A stretch of DNA of 64,000 bases, taken from positions 188,501 to 252,500 of the forward strand of contig NC_065572.1 of assembly GCF_937616625.2 (NCBI RefSeq). The letters are read 5' to 3'. The stretch's first letter is position 1. Each line of letters starts with the position of its first letter. Under the pieces are notes generated by a model. That model was not told the DNA's origin. It searched no databases and worked only from the letters and a program-made list of their open reading frames with translations. The position numbers and the translations under genes were made by a program. Shown one piece after another: positions 34,757-49,020 of the stretch. The DNA comes from Mercurialis annua (lineage: Eukaryota > Streptophyta > Magnoliopsida > Malpighiales > Euphorbiaceae).

Positions 34757-35213
34757 TATATAGTTAAAAGTTTGTTTTAGTCCTTTTTTTCTTCTTATGT
34801 TACAATTTGTTTTTTGAACTTTTGTTTTGTTCCATTTAATCCACAACTAAATCAATTAACGCTTTAATCATAACTTATACGTATTATTTATATCCAATAA
34901 ATAATACGACTCGAGAATTTATATTTTCCCGTCAAAACTTATAATTTCCGTTCTTGAGACGTAATTGGCTAAATTACGACTTTAGTCCCTGAACTTTATT
35001 TTGGAACTTTTCTTGATATTTTTCCTCTTAATTCCAATTCCAACTTTATAATTGAAATATAATATTAAATTCCGCAAAATTATTTTCCCGAGACCGACCT
35101 ACTTAAAATTTATTTACCTTAATTTCTCGGAAAACTTTCCGATATCACCACTCCGGCGACTCAAGGCTGGACACGTGGCCCAATTAGATAATTGAATCTT
35201 TTTGGGTATTACA

Positions 35214-35330
35214 GCACAATTCGACTGTGCGGTGCACAGTCTTGTGACTGTGCAAGCGCACAATCTTGTAACTGTGCGGGCGCACAGTCCCCTGTGCGAC
35301 CACACAGGCAGACGTGCGCACGCACAATGA
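35214..35330. repeat. Palindromic word array of the outer LTR
   Basis: TGTGCAAGCGCACA, TGTGCGGGCGCACA and related words repeat over about 115 bp. The nested LTR's right end abuts this array exactly, so it inserted into or beside it. Confidence 0.75.
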
Positions 35331-35845
35331 ATCAGCCGATCGACCCGTTTTTGAGAAATTTGTCGTACATGCATATCGAGGTTGAAATCGATCAGTAATT
35401 GATTAACGTGAGTTGTTTGACCTAATAAAGGTAAACGAGAATTGATTCGGAAAGTGATACAAACCGTAAGCGAGTTAGATATCGTTTATCGGAATATACA
35501 TGTGAGAAGCACGATAGTTAATAAGTTTAGCGTATTATGTCTCGAGTGTAGAGTCAATCTTGGAATAGGATTCTGATGTGAGTCAATTTTTAAATCATTT
35601 TAGGTCCGGCGAGGCAAGAAGCAGCTGGACCAGGAGCTCGAGAAGCTTGACGTTTCTGAGCCCCGACATATTTTTGGATAAATGTTTTCAGTGAGTCTAC
35701 ATAATTTACTTTTAAAGTATTTATACAAGCAAATATTTTATATTGCTTTACATTTGAATTGGGATTTTTGCTTGATCTGTGCCTACGGAGCTTTTAAAAT
35801 TACAAATTTGTGCCTGTTTGAAACGAAATTCCACTTTTGTGCCTG

Positions 35846-35985
35846 TAACCACGCAATCCGCGATTTAAAATCGCGGATTGCGTGGTGATCCGCGATTTTA
35901 AATCGCGGATCATGTTAATTACTCCATAAAAGAGTAATTAACATAATCACATGCAATCCGCGATTTGATTTCGCGGATTGTGGAT
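35846..35985. repeat. Nested palindromes, left block
   Basis: CACGCAATCCGCGATTT and its inverse AAATCGCGGATTGCGTG form a palindrome (about 35848-35884). It is followed directly by GATCCGCGATTTTAAATCGC and by AATTACTC...GAGTAATT, then a diverged third copy. The right block (36365-36482) repeats the theme. Confidence 0.85.
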
Positions 35986-36364
35986 CCTAGTTCTCGGATG
36001 AATTTTATCACAATATTCAAAGTAAAAAACTGACATGTATGTTGTTTTTCTCTGAAGCTAAAATAGCACATAAGTTATAATATAAACCAAGACTAATAGA
36101 GAGCTTACTAAGAAAATGCAAGTAATATTAACTAGTGACCCTTTTTCATAAAATCATTTCTGAATGACCACGTGGCACTTTTCCATAAAATCACTTCTGA
36201 ATTTGAACCACTAACAATATACAAAAGGGGAAGTGCCACGTGAGAAGTTTCAGATATAAATCCATTCTTCCATTCCTTGTTGTCATTGAATTTATTTATG
36301 GTAATTAACCTATTGATTCGGCTGTTACATGATGGCTGAAGGTATCCACTGAAACTGTAAAGGT

Positions 36365-36482
36365 GAAATCCGTGATTTTAAATCGCGGATTGCATTAAAC
36401 TGGGTTAATTTCTAATTAACCCCATCCGCAATTTAAAATCGCGGATTACCGCGCAATCCGCGATTTTAAATCGCGGATTGCG
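36365..36482. repeat. Nested palindromes, right block
   Basis: There are three copies of the CCGCGATTTTAAATCGCGG type. The last is bounded by CGCGCAATCC and GGATTGCGTGG, with GGTTAATTTCTAATTAACC between copies. It mirrors the left block. Confidence 0.85.
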
Positions 36483-37673
36483 TGGTCCCAGACACTAAAT
36501 TGGGAATAATTTTCAAACAGGCACAAATTTGTAATTTTAAAAGCCCCGTAGGCACAGATTAAGAAAAAACCCTTTGAATTGAATGCTTTCAATGCAATAT
36601 TTTGACATGAAATACGTATATGATTGGTTTAAAATCAGTATTGATCTGATGGAACGTGCTACCTATTGAGCGGAAATAGGACTGCGTGATCACCATTTTT
36701 GATTTACTACAGCTGTGAAATTGATTATGAATATGAATTTCGAAGTTGGATATATGAATGCGATACGAGCGAGAACTCGGTTAAAGTAACCTGAACCCCG
36801 TATCTAGTGGGTTGGACCCACATTTTGGGATTAAAAGGTTGGTTGCGGCTGACGTGGTTGAGTAGGAATAACTCTCGGGCCGGACCATTTGGATCAATTT
36901 AATTTGATTATATATGATTGACATGTTCGAAGATTAGGATTTCAATCAGATCTTGTACTTGGCTGGCCGTAATTTGAATACTATTGCATTGCTATACGTT
37001 TTATACGAATACTTACTAGTAAATGTATGAACTCACTCAGTATATTCCCATATACTGACCCCTTACAGTTTTCCTCTCAGGTGATTTTTTTTTGAAGCAG
37101 CGGACTTCTATCCTTCATCCAGAAGTCTGATATTTTGAAAAGTATGTAAAGAAACAGTACTTTACTCTTAGAGCTGCAGTAGATAGATGTTTTGTATTCC
37201 AGTCTGTATCAAACGGTTTTCTGTATATATAACTTTAAGGTTTTAAAGTTATGAATGTTTTATGCTTGCTGCGTTATTATTGTTTTGTGATTGCCAGAGG
37301 AAAATGTATAGCCTGGCATCTGTGGAGCATGACACATGTTTATAACTGTCATGCATGATATTTGATGTTTGCGAAAAATATTATTTTATGTTTTAAGCTT
37401 GCTACGGGTTTCGGAGCTATCACTCCCGTTTTTTAGCGCGTGTCTCGGCCCATGAGATTGGGTCGTGACACAACCACACCAAATAGAGATAGAAGTTTGA
37501 AGGATTGTGATTCTCTCAAGTTAATTACAAATATGTATATGGATGATAAAAAAAATACAAACATGCAATAAGTAAAGATAAATCTAATTCTAAATCAATT
37601 TTAGGATTATGTAAATTTAAAATAAAACTCTACATGTCAAGTAAGTTGAAGTGGGAGAAAGAAATAAGAAGTG

Positions 37674-37694
37674 AAGAGAGAGAGAGAGAGAGAG
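37674..37694 (+). promoter_or_regulatory. GA-repeat tract upstream of the PPR gene
   Basis: An uninterrupted run of about ten GA units lies some 60-80 bp before the PPR start codon. Such tracts are common in plant 5' UTRs and core promoters and can bind GAGA-type factors. The role here is inference. Confidence 0.35.
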
Positions 37695-37755
37695 TAAAGA
37701 GTGAAAAATTGATTTACATTCATATCATATGTAAATTGATTACTAAATAAAGGGC

Positions 37756-39747
37756 ATGGATATCCATCTCATTTCGTCTGCAACAACAAGTAGAACAATT
37801 TCCAGTTTTGTCAAATCTCATAATCACTATGCAACACTATTACCGTCCAAGGAACATTCCGTCCGACCCTGTTCGCTCAATTCTGGGAGTTTGGGTTTCA
37901 CCTGTCAAGTGCTCGATGAAATGCCTCTGTCAGATACTTTTGCTTGGAACCAGCTTATCCACGCCCATTTGACCGATAAAGAGCCCCTCCCCGCTCTCTC
38001 TGTTTATATTCACATGCTCCTTCGGGGCGCTCTTCCTGACCGCCGTACTCTCCCCCGCGTCTTGAAGGCTTCTCGCCTCTCCACCAACCTCTCTCTCGGC
38101 AAACAGATCCATGGCCAGGCCTTAAAGCTCGGCTTCTCTTCCGACCAGTATGTCATTTCTTCTTTGATAGATATGTATGGCCATCTTCACAGCACTGAAT
38201 CTGCTAAGTGGCTCTTTGATCATTCTCCACCAGGCAATTCGGTTTCTGGGACTGTCTTAGCTAGGCTCTACTTGCTGCAAAATAAGCCTCATTTGGCTGT
38301 TTCTACATTTTATCAAATGTTGAACTTCGGCTCTCAAATTGACCCTCCAGCCTTAGCAACAGCTATTGCTGCTTGCGGGATGTTAAAATCACTGCAGCAT
38401 GGAAGATATGTGCATGGCATTGCCATGAAATTTGGACTGGATTCTGACCTTCTGGTCAGCAATTCACTTTTGCAAATGTATATTCATTGCGACTGCATCG
38501 AAGATGCTCGGAAAACTTTTGATCAAATGCCCCTTAAAGATGTTATTTCATGGACAGAGATCATTGGTGGGTATGCGAGTATTGGTGGATTTAATGAAGC
38601 TCTCAAATTGTTTCGGCAGATGACTGTTGCTGGAATAAAACCCGACTCGCTATCAATTTGTAGCATTCTCCCTGCTTGTGCAAGACCAGCAGCTCATAAG
38701 CATGGGAAAGAGGTTCATGCATACTTGCTAAGAAATGGTATGAATCTTAATGTTGCTGTCCAAAATGCTGTTATGGACATGTACGTTAAATCTGGTTTCC
38801 TAGAGTGTGCTTCACAGATTTTTGTTGGGATGAAGGAGAGAGATGTTATTTCATGGACTGTGATGATGTTAGGATTTAGTTTACATGGTCAAGGTGAAGT
38901 TGGAGTCGAGTTGTTCCGAAAGCTGGAGAAGGACCCAACCATAGAGATTGATCAATTCACATACGCAGCTGTCCTCCATTGTTGTACTAGTGCATGCATG
39001 GTTGAGGAAGGAAAGTTATACTTCGACTGTATTAAGGAACCTAATGTCACGCATTACGCTCTTATGGTTGCTCTTCTAGCTCGTGCCTCACTTTTTGACA
39101 ATGCAATAGGCTTTATTGAAGAGCATCAGATTGGAGGGAGTGGAGAAGCATGGAGAGCAGTGTTAGATGGGTGCCAGATCCACCAGCAAGTGAAAACCGC
39201 AAAGCAGGTCATTGAGCAGCTCTGTGAGTTGGAACCTTTTAATGCTGAAAACTACGTGTTACTGTCGAACTGGTATGCTGCCAGCAGAAAATGGGAAATG
39301 GTTGACAAACTGAAACAAAAGATAAAAGACACGGGTTTGAAGACTAAGAAAGCGTATAGTTGGATAGAATCCCGCAATAAAGTGCACACATTTGCAACGG
39401 AAGACGTTTCCCATCCAAAATCAGAAAGAATATATAGAGAGATGCAACGTTTAATGAAGCAAATGGAAGTTGAAACACTTAAGGTAGCTTCCCTTTTTAG
39501 CCTACATGAGTTAGAAGAAGAGCGAGAGAGCAGTAATCACAGCGAAATGCTGGCGCTTTGTTTTGGGCTCATTAGTATGCCGACAGGGACAACAATTCGT
39601 GTTGTGAAAAATCATGGTGTGTGTAAAAGCTGCCATCATTCTGCAAAGATTATATCTAAATTAGTAGAGCGGGAGATAATCATAAAGGACTCTAATTGTT
39701 TCCATCATTTTAAGGATGGAATTTGTTCATGCAGGGATTTTTGGTGA
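37756..39747 (+). CDS. Pentatricopeptide repeat protein, PLS class with E/DYW C-terminus
   Basis: A single exon of 663 residues. Tandem PPR repeats cover roughly residues 60-470 (for example DVISWTEIIGGYASIGGFNE, IKPDSLSICSILPACA and NVAVQNAVMDMYVKSG). E/E+ motifs follow, then a DYW cytidine-deaminase-like domain. It shows HSE at about 595-597, CxxC at C623/C626 (CKSCHH), and FHHFKDGICSCRDFW at the end. Such proteins bind organellar RNA and carry out or guide C-to-U editing in mitochondria or plastids. The N-terminus is Ser/Thr-rich, as expected for a transit peptide. Deviations from consensus are a final DFW instead of DYW and a weak PG box (KKAYSWIE). The HxE and CxxC zinc ligands are kept, so activity is plausible. 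The RNA target cannot be predicted here. Confidence 0.93.
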   Translation: MDIHLISSATTSRTISSFVKSHNHYATLLPSKEHSVRPCSLNSGSLGFTCQVLDEMPLSDTFAWNQLIHAHLTDKEPLPALSVYIHMLLRGALPDRRTLPRVLKASRLSTNLSLGKQIHGQALKLGFSSDQYVISSLIDMYGHLHSTESAKWLFDHSPPGNSVSGTVLARLYLLQNKPHLAVSTFYQMLNFGSQIDPPALATAIAACGMLKSLQHGRYVHGIAMKFGLDSDLLVSNSLLQMYIHCDCIEDARKTFDQMPLKDVISWTEIIGGYASIGGFNEALKLFRQMTVAGIKPDSLSICSILPACARPAAHKHGKEVHAYLLRNGMNLNVAVQNAVMDMYVKSGFLECASQIFVGMKERDVISWTVMMLGFSLHGQGEVGVELFRKLEKDPTIEIDQFTYAAVLHCCTSACMVEEGKLYFDCIKEPNVTHYALMVALLARASLFDNAIGFIEEHQIGGSGEAWRAVLDGCQIHQQVKTAKQVIEQLCELEPFNAENYVLLSNWYAASRKWEMVDKLKQKIKDTGLKTKKAYSWIESRNKVHTFATEDVSHPKSERIYREMQRLMKQMEVETLKVASLFSLHELEEERESSNHSEMLALCFGLISMPTGTTIRVVKNHGVCKSCHHSAKIISKLVEREIIIKDSNCFHHFKDGICSCRDFW

Positions 39748-40824
39748 ATCATTTGATTGTTTAATATTTTTCTATAAAATCATGTGAGGTAGGAGGTCCT
39801 TCACATTAGATGATGAAATGAGCGAGTAACATTTTGTGCTTAAGGCTGGTATTCGATTCTCCAAAACAACACTTTGCACAAACAGCGCCAAGTAACATAC
39901 ATTGAAAATAATTCCTATAAAAACAAATTTCTCTTCTTTCTCTATCTATTCTAATTTGAGCATCAGAGGACTACAGGAAAAAAGACCAGCCTATTATTCA
40001 TTAACGAAAGAAGATTTCTTCCATGGAATTTCATTAGTTATGGAGCAAAAAAATTTAAAATTTCACATGGAGACCCTACAAAAGAATAATTACCCAATGG
40101 CCACACGTGAAATACTTTTGTACACCACCATTGATGATAATTATCAAGTGGATTTTAGACTCAAAATTTAAATTCTACTTCCCTAATCTATTAAACCCAA
40201 CGAAGCAAGGCCTACAATCTGAGTAGTAAGGCTACACAAACACATTCCTGATTCGGAGAGAATGAATTCAATTAGATGATGCTGCCAAAACAAGAGAACA
40301 AATTCCTCATATATGCTTCCTTCCTTCCAACCATCCATATTACATATTCCTCAACTTGAACATTTACTTGCCAATGCCATATCAAATCAAACAACATTTC
40401 ATCACTTGCTTTCTGACGGTGGTCCTCTCACTATTCCATTTTGCTCTTATCCGTCTTTGCTCTTATCATGTCTCACTGTCTCTTATTACATTCTCCTTTC
40501 CTAATAAACTCTCAGCGTTTAAATCAATATTTTGCCATTAAAACATAAAAAACTAAAGAAGAGAACATATTCTGTCATATTCCCCACTTCTCTATTCTTT
40601 CGTCCCCATAATTGATTAATGGTTGTCGTAAAAATATATCCTTCGAGCCAAAAAAAATAAGCTGGAAGGAACACGACAAAGAAAAATTGCAACAATTTCT
40701 TTTCCTTAGTAAAATCAAATCCAAAATTGACTACTACTTTTATAATTTTTGAATTGAAAATAGAGTTATCATTCAAGGAAGGATGTAAACGTCAATAAAC
40801 CGCCAATGATGCCACCAATAGTTG
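39748..40824. other. Intergenic DNA, no gene seen
   Basis: After the PPR 3' end the sequence is AT-rich with no recognisable element up to the target duplication of the solo LTR at 40830. The ORFs here have no family features. Confidence 0.5.
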
Positions 40825-40829
40825 ATTAT

Positions 40830-41555
40830 TGATAACGTAGCACATCTAATAGGGGCGAAGCAACCTCGTCAAGAACAAACATCGCTAAGTCAAGCATTTC
40901 ACCGACTTAATGACAACTTCCGACCTTCTCCTAAATCATAGACCACGCGACCTGGGGGGTCACCGGATCGATGAACATTCGAACATCGTACGAGATGCGT
41001 TCTTCTAATAAGGTCGGATCGAAGATTCTATCCGAGCTCCGGACGAGAGACATGAAAGCTCGGTACAGACGACCCTAACTTCGGGATACCGGAGTAAGGT
41101 CTGAACAATCCGAGCTTCAGGCTTTGACCGAGCTCCGAGGTTTGGCCCACGAGTACACCCACGTGTACCAGATCTTGGGACCACAGAAGATCCTCGGACA
41201 GGTGTGTGAGGAATGTTCCCTCCACCTGACACACCTAACAACTTGCGCCTCACGCAGGAATATCCTCCACGTAGACATAACCATTTTTTAGGGACCACTC
41301 CAAGCACAGCCTGCCAGTAAGGTAAGGTTTGTCCTTAAACCCTAACTATAAATATGGGGTTTAAGGGCAAACCCTAGGTAATTTTTTTTCTCTACTCTGA
41401 ACGTTATTCCTCTTTTCTCTTCTTCTTCTTCCTTACTCAGAAATCTCACTTGAGCGTCGGAGTGAACGTCCGATAATCCCACCGTAGTTCTTTCTGACCT
41501 CTGTTTGATGTCTGTGTAGACTGGTGGAGCTCGGATCTCATTTGGTGATTTATCA
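40830..41555 (+). mobile_element. Solo LTR, second family (TGATAA...TTATCA), 726 bp
   Basis: The ends TGATAACG and TTTATCA give an inverted TGATAA/TTATCA. ATTAT duplicates on both sides (40825-40829, 41556-41560). CTATAAATATGGGG at about 41346 is a good LTR TATA box, and TCACTTGAGCGTCGGAGTG at about 41447 is a phrase common in U5 of plant gypsy LTRs. The antisense ORFs inside it are not genes. It ends 173 bp upstream of the HIPP start codon, so it could supply promoter sequence. Confidence 0.85.
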
Positions 41556-41728
41556 ATTATTTTTTTGAGAAATAAGTGAACATATATGGTTAGCCAAAAC
41601 TTGCGTGACAAGCCACCTCTACACAAAAATTGAAGAAATTAAGCAAGTGGATATTTGTAAGCAGAGATAAGATGCTTGTATTATAAAAGCAGAGACATTG
41701 AGAAATAAAATGCATGCTCATTAAAATA

Positions 41729-42335
41729 ATGTTTGGATGGCGAAGTGGGGGCTCAAAACCGTCAAATGCCATGTCTGTAAGTCTTCCTTTACTTTCTTTG
41801 AGGATGTCAATTGAAATATACAAGTGTAATAACTAGCACAACCTTTGCATGCATAAGATTGTGGAGCTTTCAGTTCATATGGACTGCCAGGGATGCGAGA
41901 AGAGAATAAGAAGAGCAATCTCCAAAATGCAAGGCAAGAGTTTCATTGTTATCTTGTCTCCTGTGTATATTTAATCATATCTATAATAGAGTCAGAATCA
42001 AATATATTGCAGGTGTTGATAGCTTGGAAATAGACATGGATAAGCAGAAGGTGACTGTAACAGGATATGTGGAGCAGAGAAAGGTGCTTAAGGTTGTACG
42101 GAGGACAGGAAGAAAGGCCGAGTTTTGGCCGTTCCCCTACGACTCTGAATATTATCCTTACGCAGCTCAGTATTTGGATGAATCTACTTATACTACTTCC
42201 TATAACTACTACAGACATGGCTTTAATGAAAATGTGCATGGATACTTCCCAGACCAGGCCTACGAAACAGTCAGTGATAACACTGTTCATCTTTTCAGTG
42301 AAGATAATGTTCATGCCTATTGCACCATTATGTGA
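41729..42335 (+). CDS. HIPP: Heavy-metal-associated isoprenylated plant protein (HIPP)
   Basis: The exons are 41729-41776, 41858-41933 and 42013-42335, giving 148 residues. The HMA domain follows a short MFGWRSGG leader: IVELSVHMDCQGCEKRIRR carries the metal-binding CxxC, then GVDSLEIDMDKQKVTVTGYV. A Tyr-rich middle follows. The C-terminus HAYCTIM is a CaaX box for farnesylation, so the protein is expected at membranes or the nucleus. These proteins bind soft or transition metals and act in metal and stress handling. Intron 1 is GT-AG. Intron 2 appears to use a GC donor (CAAG|GCAAGAG), and no GT site keeps the conserved frame. The overall layout resembles Arabidopsis At3g56891-type HIPPs. The gene ends 99 bp from the stop of convergent MCM2. 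Confidence 0.88.
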
Positions 42336-42434
42336 TTTACACAAAAATAAATATTCCACCATTATGTGATTCACATCTCCAAATCATTCTTTAGATGCTG
42401 CTTCACCGCGCTCTTAATTTTTTAGCTAGTCTCA

Positions 42435-47361
<4,927 letters not shown>

Positions 47362-47450
47362 TTCTTCTGTCTTTCTAGTTCAACTTGGGTAAACTAACTA
47401 GGGCACAATTAACCAAATGTCCCACATAAACACCTTCTTCCTCTTGTGTC

Positions 47451-47472
47451 TTTGGCGGGAACTTTTGGCGCC
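47451..47472. promoter_or_regulatory. Two adjacent E2F sites in the MCM2 promoter
   Basis: TTTGGCGGGAA (47451-47461) is a perfect E2F consensus and TTTTGGCGCC (47463-47472) a second match, 90-110 bp upstream of the MCM2 ATG. Plant MCM genes are known E2F targets expressed at G1/S, so the position makes sense. Confidence 0.8.
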
Positions 47473-48270
47473 AGTATCGACCACGTACACTTGCTCTCTC
47501 TTTATTGCAGTCTATCTTGGGCTTTATAAGCCCACTCCCCGAAATGAACAAACAAATACTTTAGATTGGACCGGACCTTTAATGTTGATGGAATTATTTC
47601 ATTTTTATATTTTTTTATTATCAAAAATAAGAAAATTCTAAATATTCACCATTATACTCTTACTTTTTTTAACTCTAAATAAATAGAAATTATATTTTTA
47701 TGTTAACTTAATAAGATAAATAAATTGATATCTTAATCAAATAAAAATAGTTGAATCCTTATCTTAACTAGTTAAATAAAATGAGAGTCAATTTTATATA
47801 TTATTTAATAAAATATTTGATCAAATAATATTTTTATTTAAATAATAAAATAAGTTAACAAATTGTACTTAACTAAGAGCATCAATTTATCTGCATGTAA
47901 CATAACAATCTAGGTGTTTTCTACAATAATTTTGTTTTTTCAAAAAACAAATATTATTTTATCTATTTATCATTATTTGACAAATTATTGTTATTTTATT
48001 TTATGATGAATTTTATCAAGTAGATAAAATATAACTATAAAGGAAAAAAAGCTACAAATCAAACAGCGTATGAAATTCTTTTATATTGCCTTTTATTTTT
48101 GCACTTTTTCAATACAGTTTAATTGAGCTTTGAATGAAATTCAATAAAAAAAATAAAAAAAGTTTTAATATTGATTATTAAAAGGAATAAATAGTTGCAA
48201 ATTTGATTAGATTACATGTATTCGAATTATATGTGAAAAGAAAGATAATTTTTATCGATAATAATTATCA
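47473..48270. other. AT-rich intergenic DNA upstream of MCM2
   Basis: No gene or clear repeat was found. A/T runs dominate. Confidence 0.5.
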
Positions 48271-48279
48271 TTGTATAAA

Positions 48280-48663
48280 GGCTTAATTACTTGAAGAAAA
48301 AAATTCACCTTGAACTTTCTTTTCGTTTATACTCTGACCTTGTAAAAAAAATTATTTGTATCCAATTTTGGGTTTTTAGGTTTCATCTCTACCTAAAAAT
48401 ACTAAAATTGCCTCTTTTCACTTGAAAAAAAGTTTAAAATAATCTTTTAATTTATATTTATATACTAATTAGACGTTTGATAAAACCTTTTATTTAATTG
48501 TTTTAAATTTTTTCATCATTTAATTCATTAAATTGTCAATTATATTTTTGTATTGGGTAGAGATGAAACCTAAAAATTTAAAATTGGGTATAAATGACTT
48601 TTTTACAAGGTTAGAGTATAAACGAAGAAAAAGTTAGGTGAGGGTTTTTTAAATAATTAGACC
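48280..48663. mobile_element. MULE-type MITE with perfect 9-bp duplication
   Basis: Inverted arms of about 100 bp share TTTATACTCTGACCTTGTAA / TTACAAGGTTAGAGTATAAA and GGTTTCATCTCTACC / GGTAGAGATGAAACC. TTGTATAAA flanks both ends (48271-48279, 48664-48672). It has no coding capacity. Confidence 0.85.
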
Positions 48664-48672
48664 TTGTATAAA

Positions 48673-49020
48673 CTATAAATATTTTTCAACTTCATTTACA
48701 AATAATTATAACAATATAAACACAGATTCAATAAAGTCTTGTTGAAATCACAATAGCATTACATTGAAACTTCGAAATCCAATTTTTGACATGCAAAAAT
48801 ATTTTGACGCGGATCTAATTTGATCAATTGTCATTAATAAAAAAAGATTGGCACAAGTTGAGAGATTAAAAATGTTCCATTGCGGGAATGAGATATAGAT
48901 TGAAAGAAATAGTGAGTTGATCCGAAGATGAGACACCAAATTCGGCAGATCTTATTACGTTAGAAACATAATATGGATGAGAGATGAAATAAAAAAGAAG
49001 GAAAGAAATGAAATAATATA
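48673..49020. other. Intergenic, 3' side of the DUF761 gene
   Basis: AT-rich sequence, probably including the DUF761 gene's 3' UTR. Nothing else is seen. Confidence 0.45.

Larger units (their letters stand above)
32235..35213 (-). mobile_element. Second LTR nested inside the first
   Basis: Read on the plus strand it runs from GCCGAGACCGGCGCTAGGGA to GGGTATTACA and parallels the 21978-24328 copy. Both hold the same 80-bp block around TAGACTGACTCGATACTGG. The outermost TGTCACGACCCAA end is missing, and the left boundary is an inverted-repeat junction (GTCTCGG-GAG-CCGAGAC). No target duplication can be seen for that reason. It carries a Helitron copy (34261-34756) and a TA microsatellite. Confidence 0.7.
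35762..36572. mobile_element. MULE-like element packed with CCGCGATTTTAAATCGCGG palindromes
   Basis: A perfect 9-bp repeat TTTGAATTG flanks it (35753-35761, 36573-36581). The ends are inverted (GATCTGTGCCTACGG at left, CCGTAGGCACAGATT at right), and the terminal arms of about 90 bp continue with TTACAAATTTGTGCCTG. Both arms then hold copies of ATCCGCGATTTAAAATCGCG (35848-35985 and 36365-36480). The 811-bp body has no transposase. It interrupts the LTR at 31516-37470. Confidence 0.85.
31516..37470 (+). mobile_element. Solo LTR, same family, broken by two later insertions
   Basis: It starts TGTAATATCCC and ends GGGTCGTGACA. The first 700 bp match the LTR at 54077 nearly base for base in order (ATTAAGTC, GATAAATTAAATTAAGAA, CGGGAATTTA, AAATCCCGT). 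It is interrupted by an opposite-strand LTR (about 32235-35213) and a MULE-like element (35762-36572), so the original LTR was about 2.2 kb. Flanking pentamers CAATT and CAACC agree at only three positions. It therefore has a decayed duplication or arose by recombination. Confidence 0.75.
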
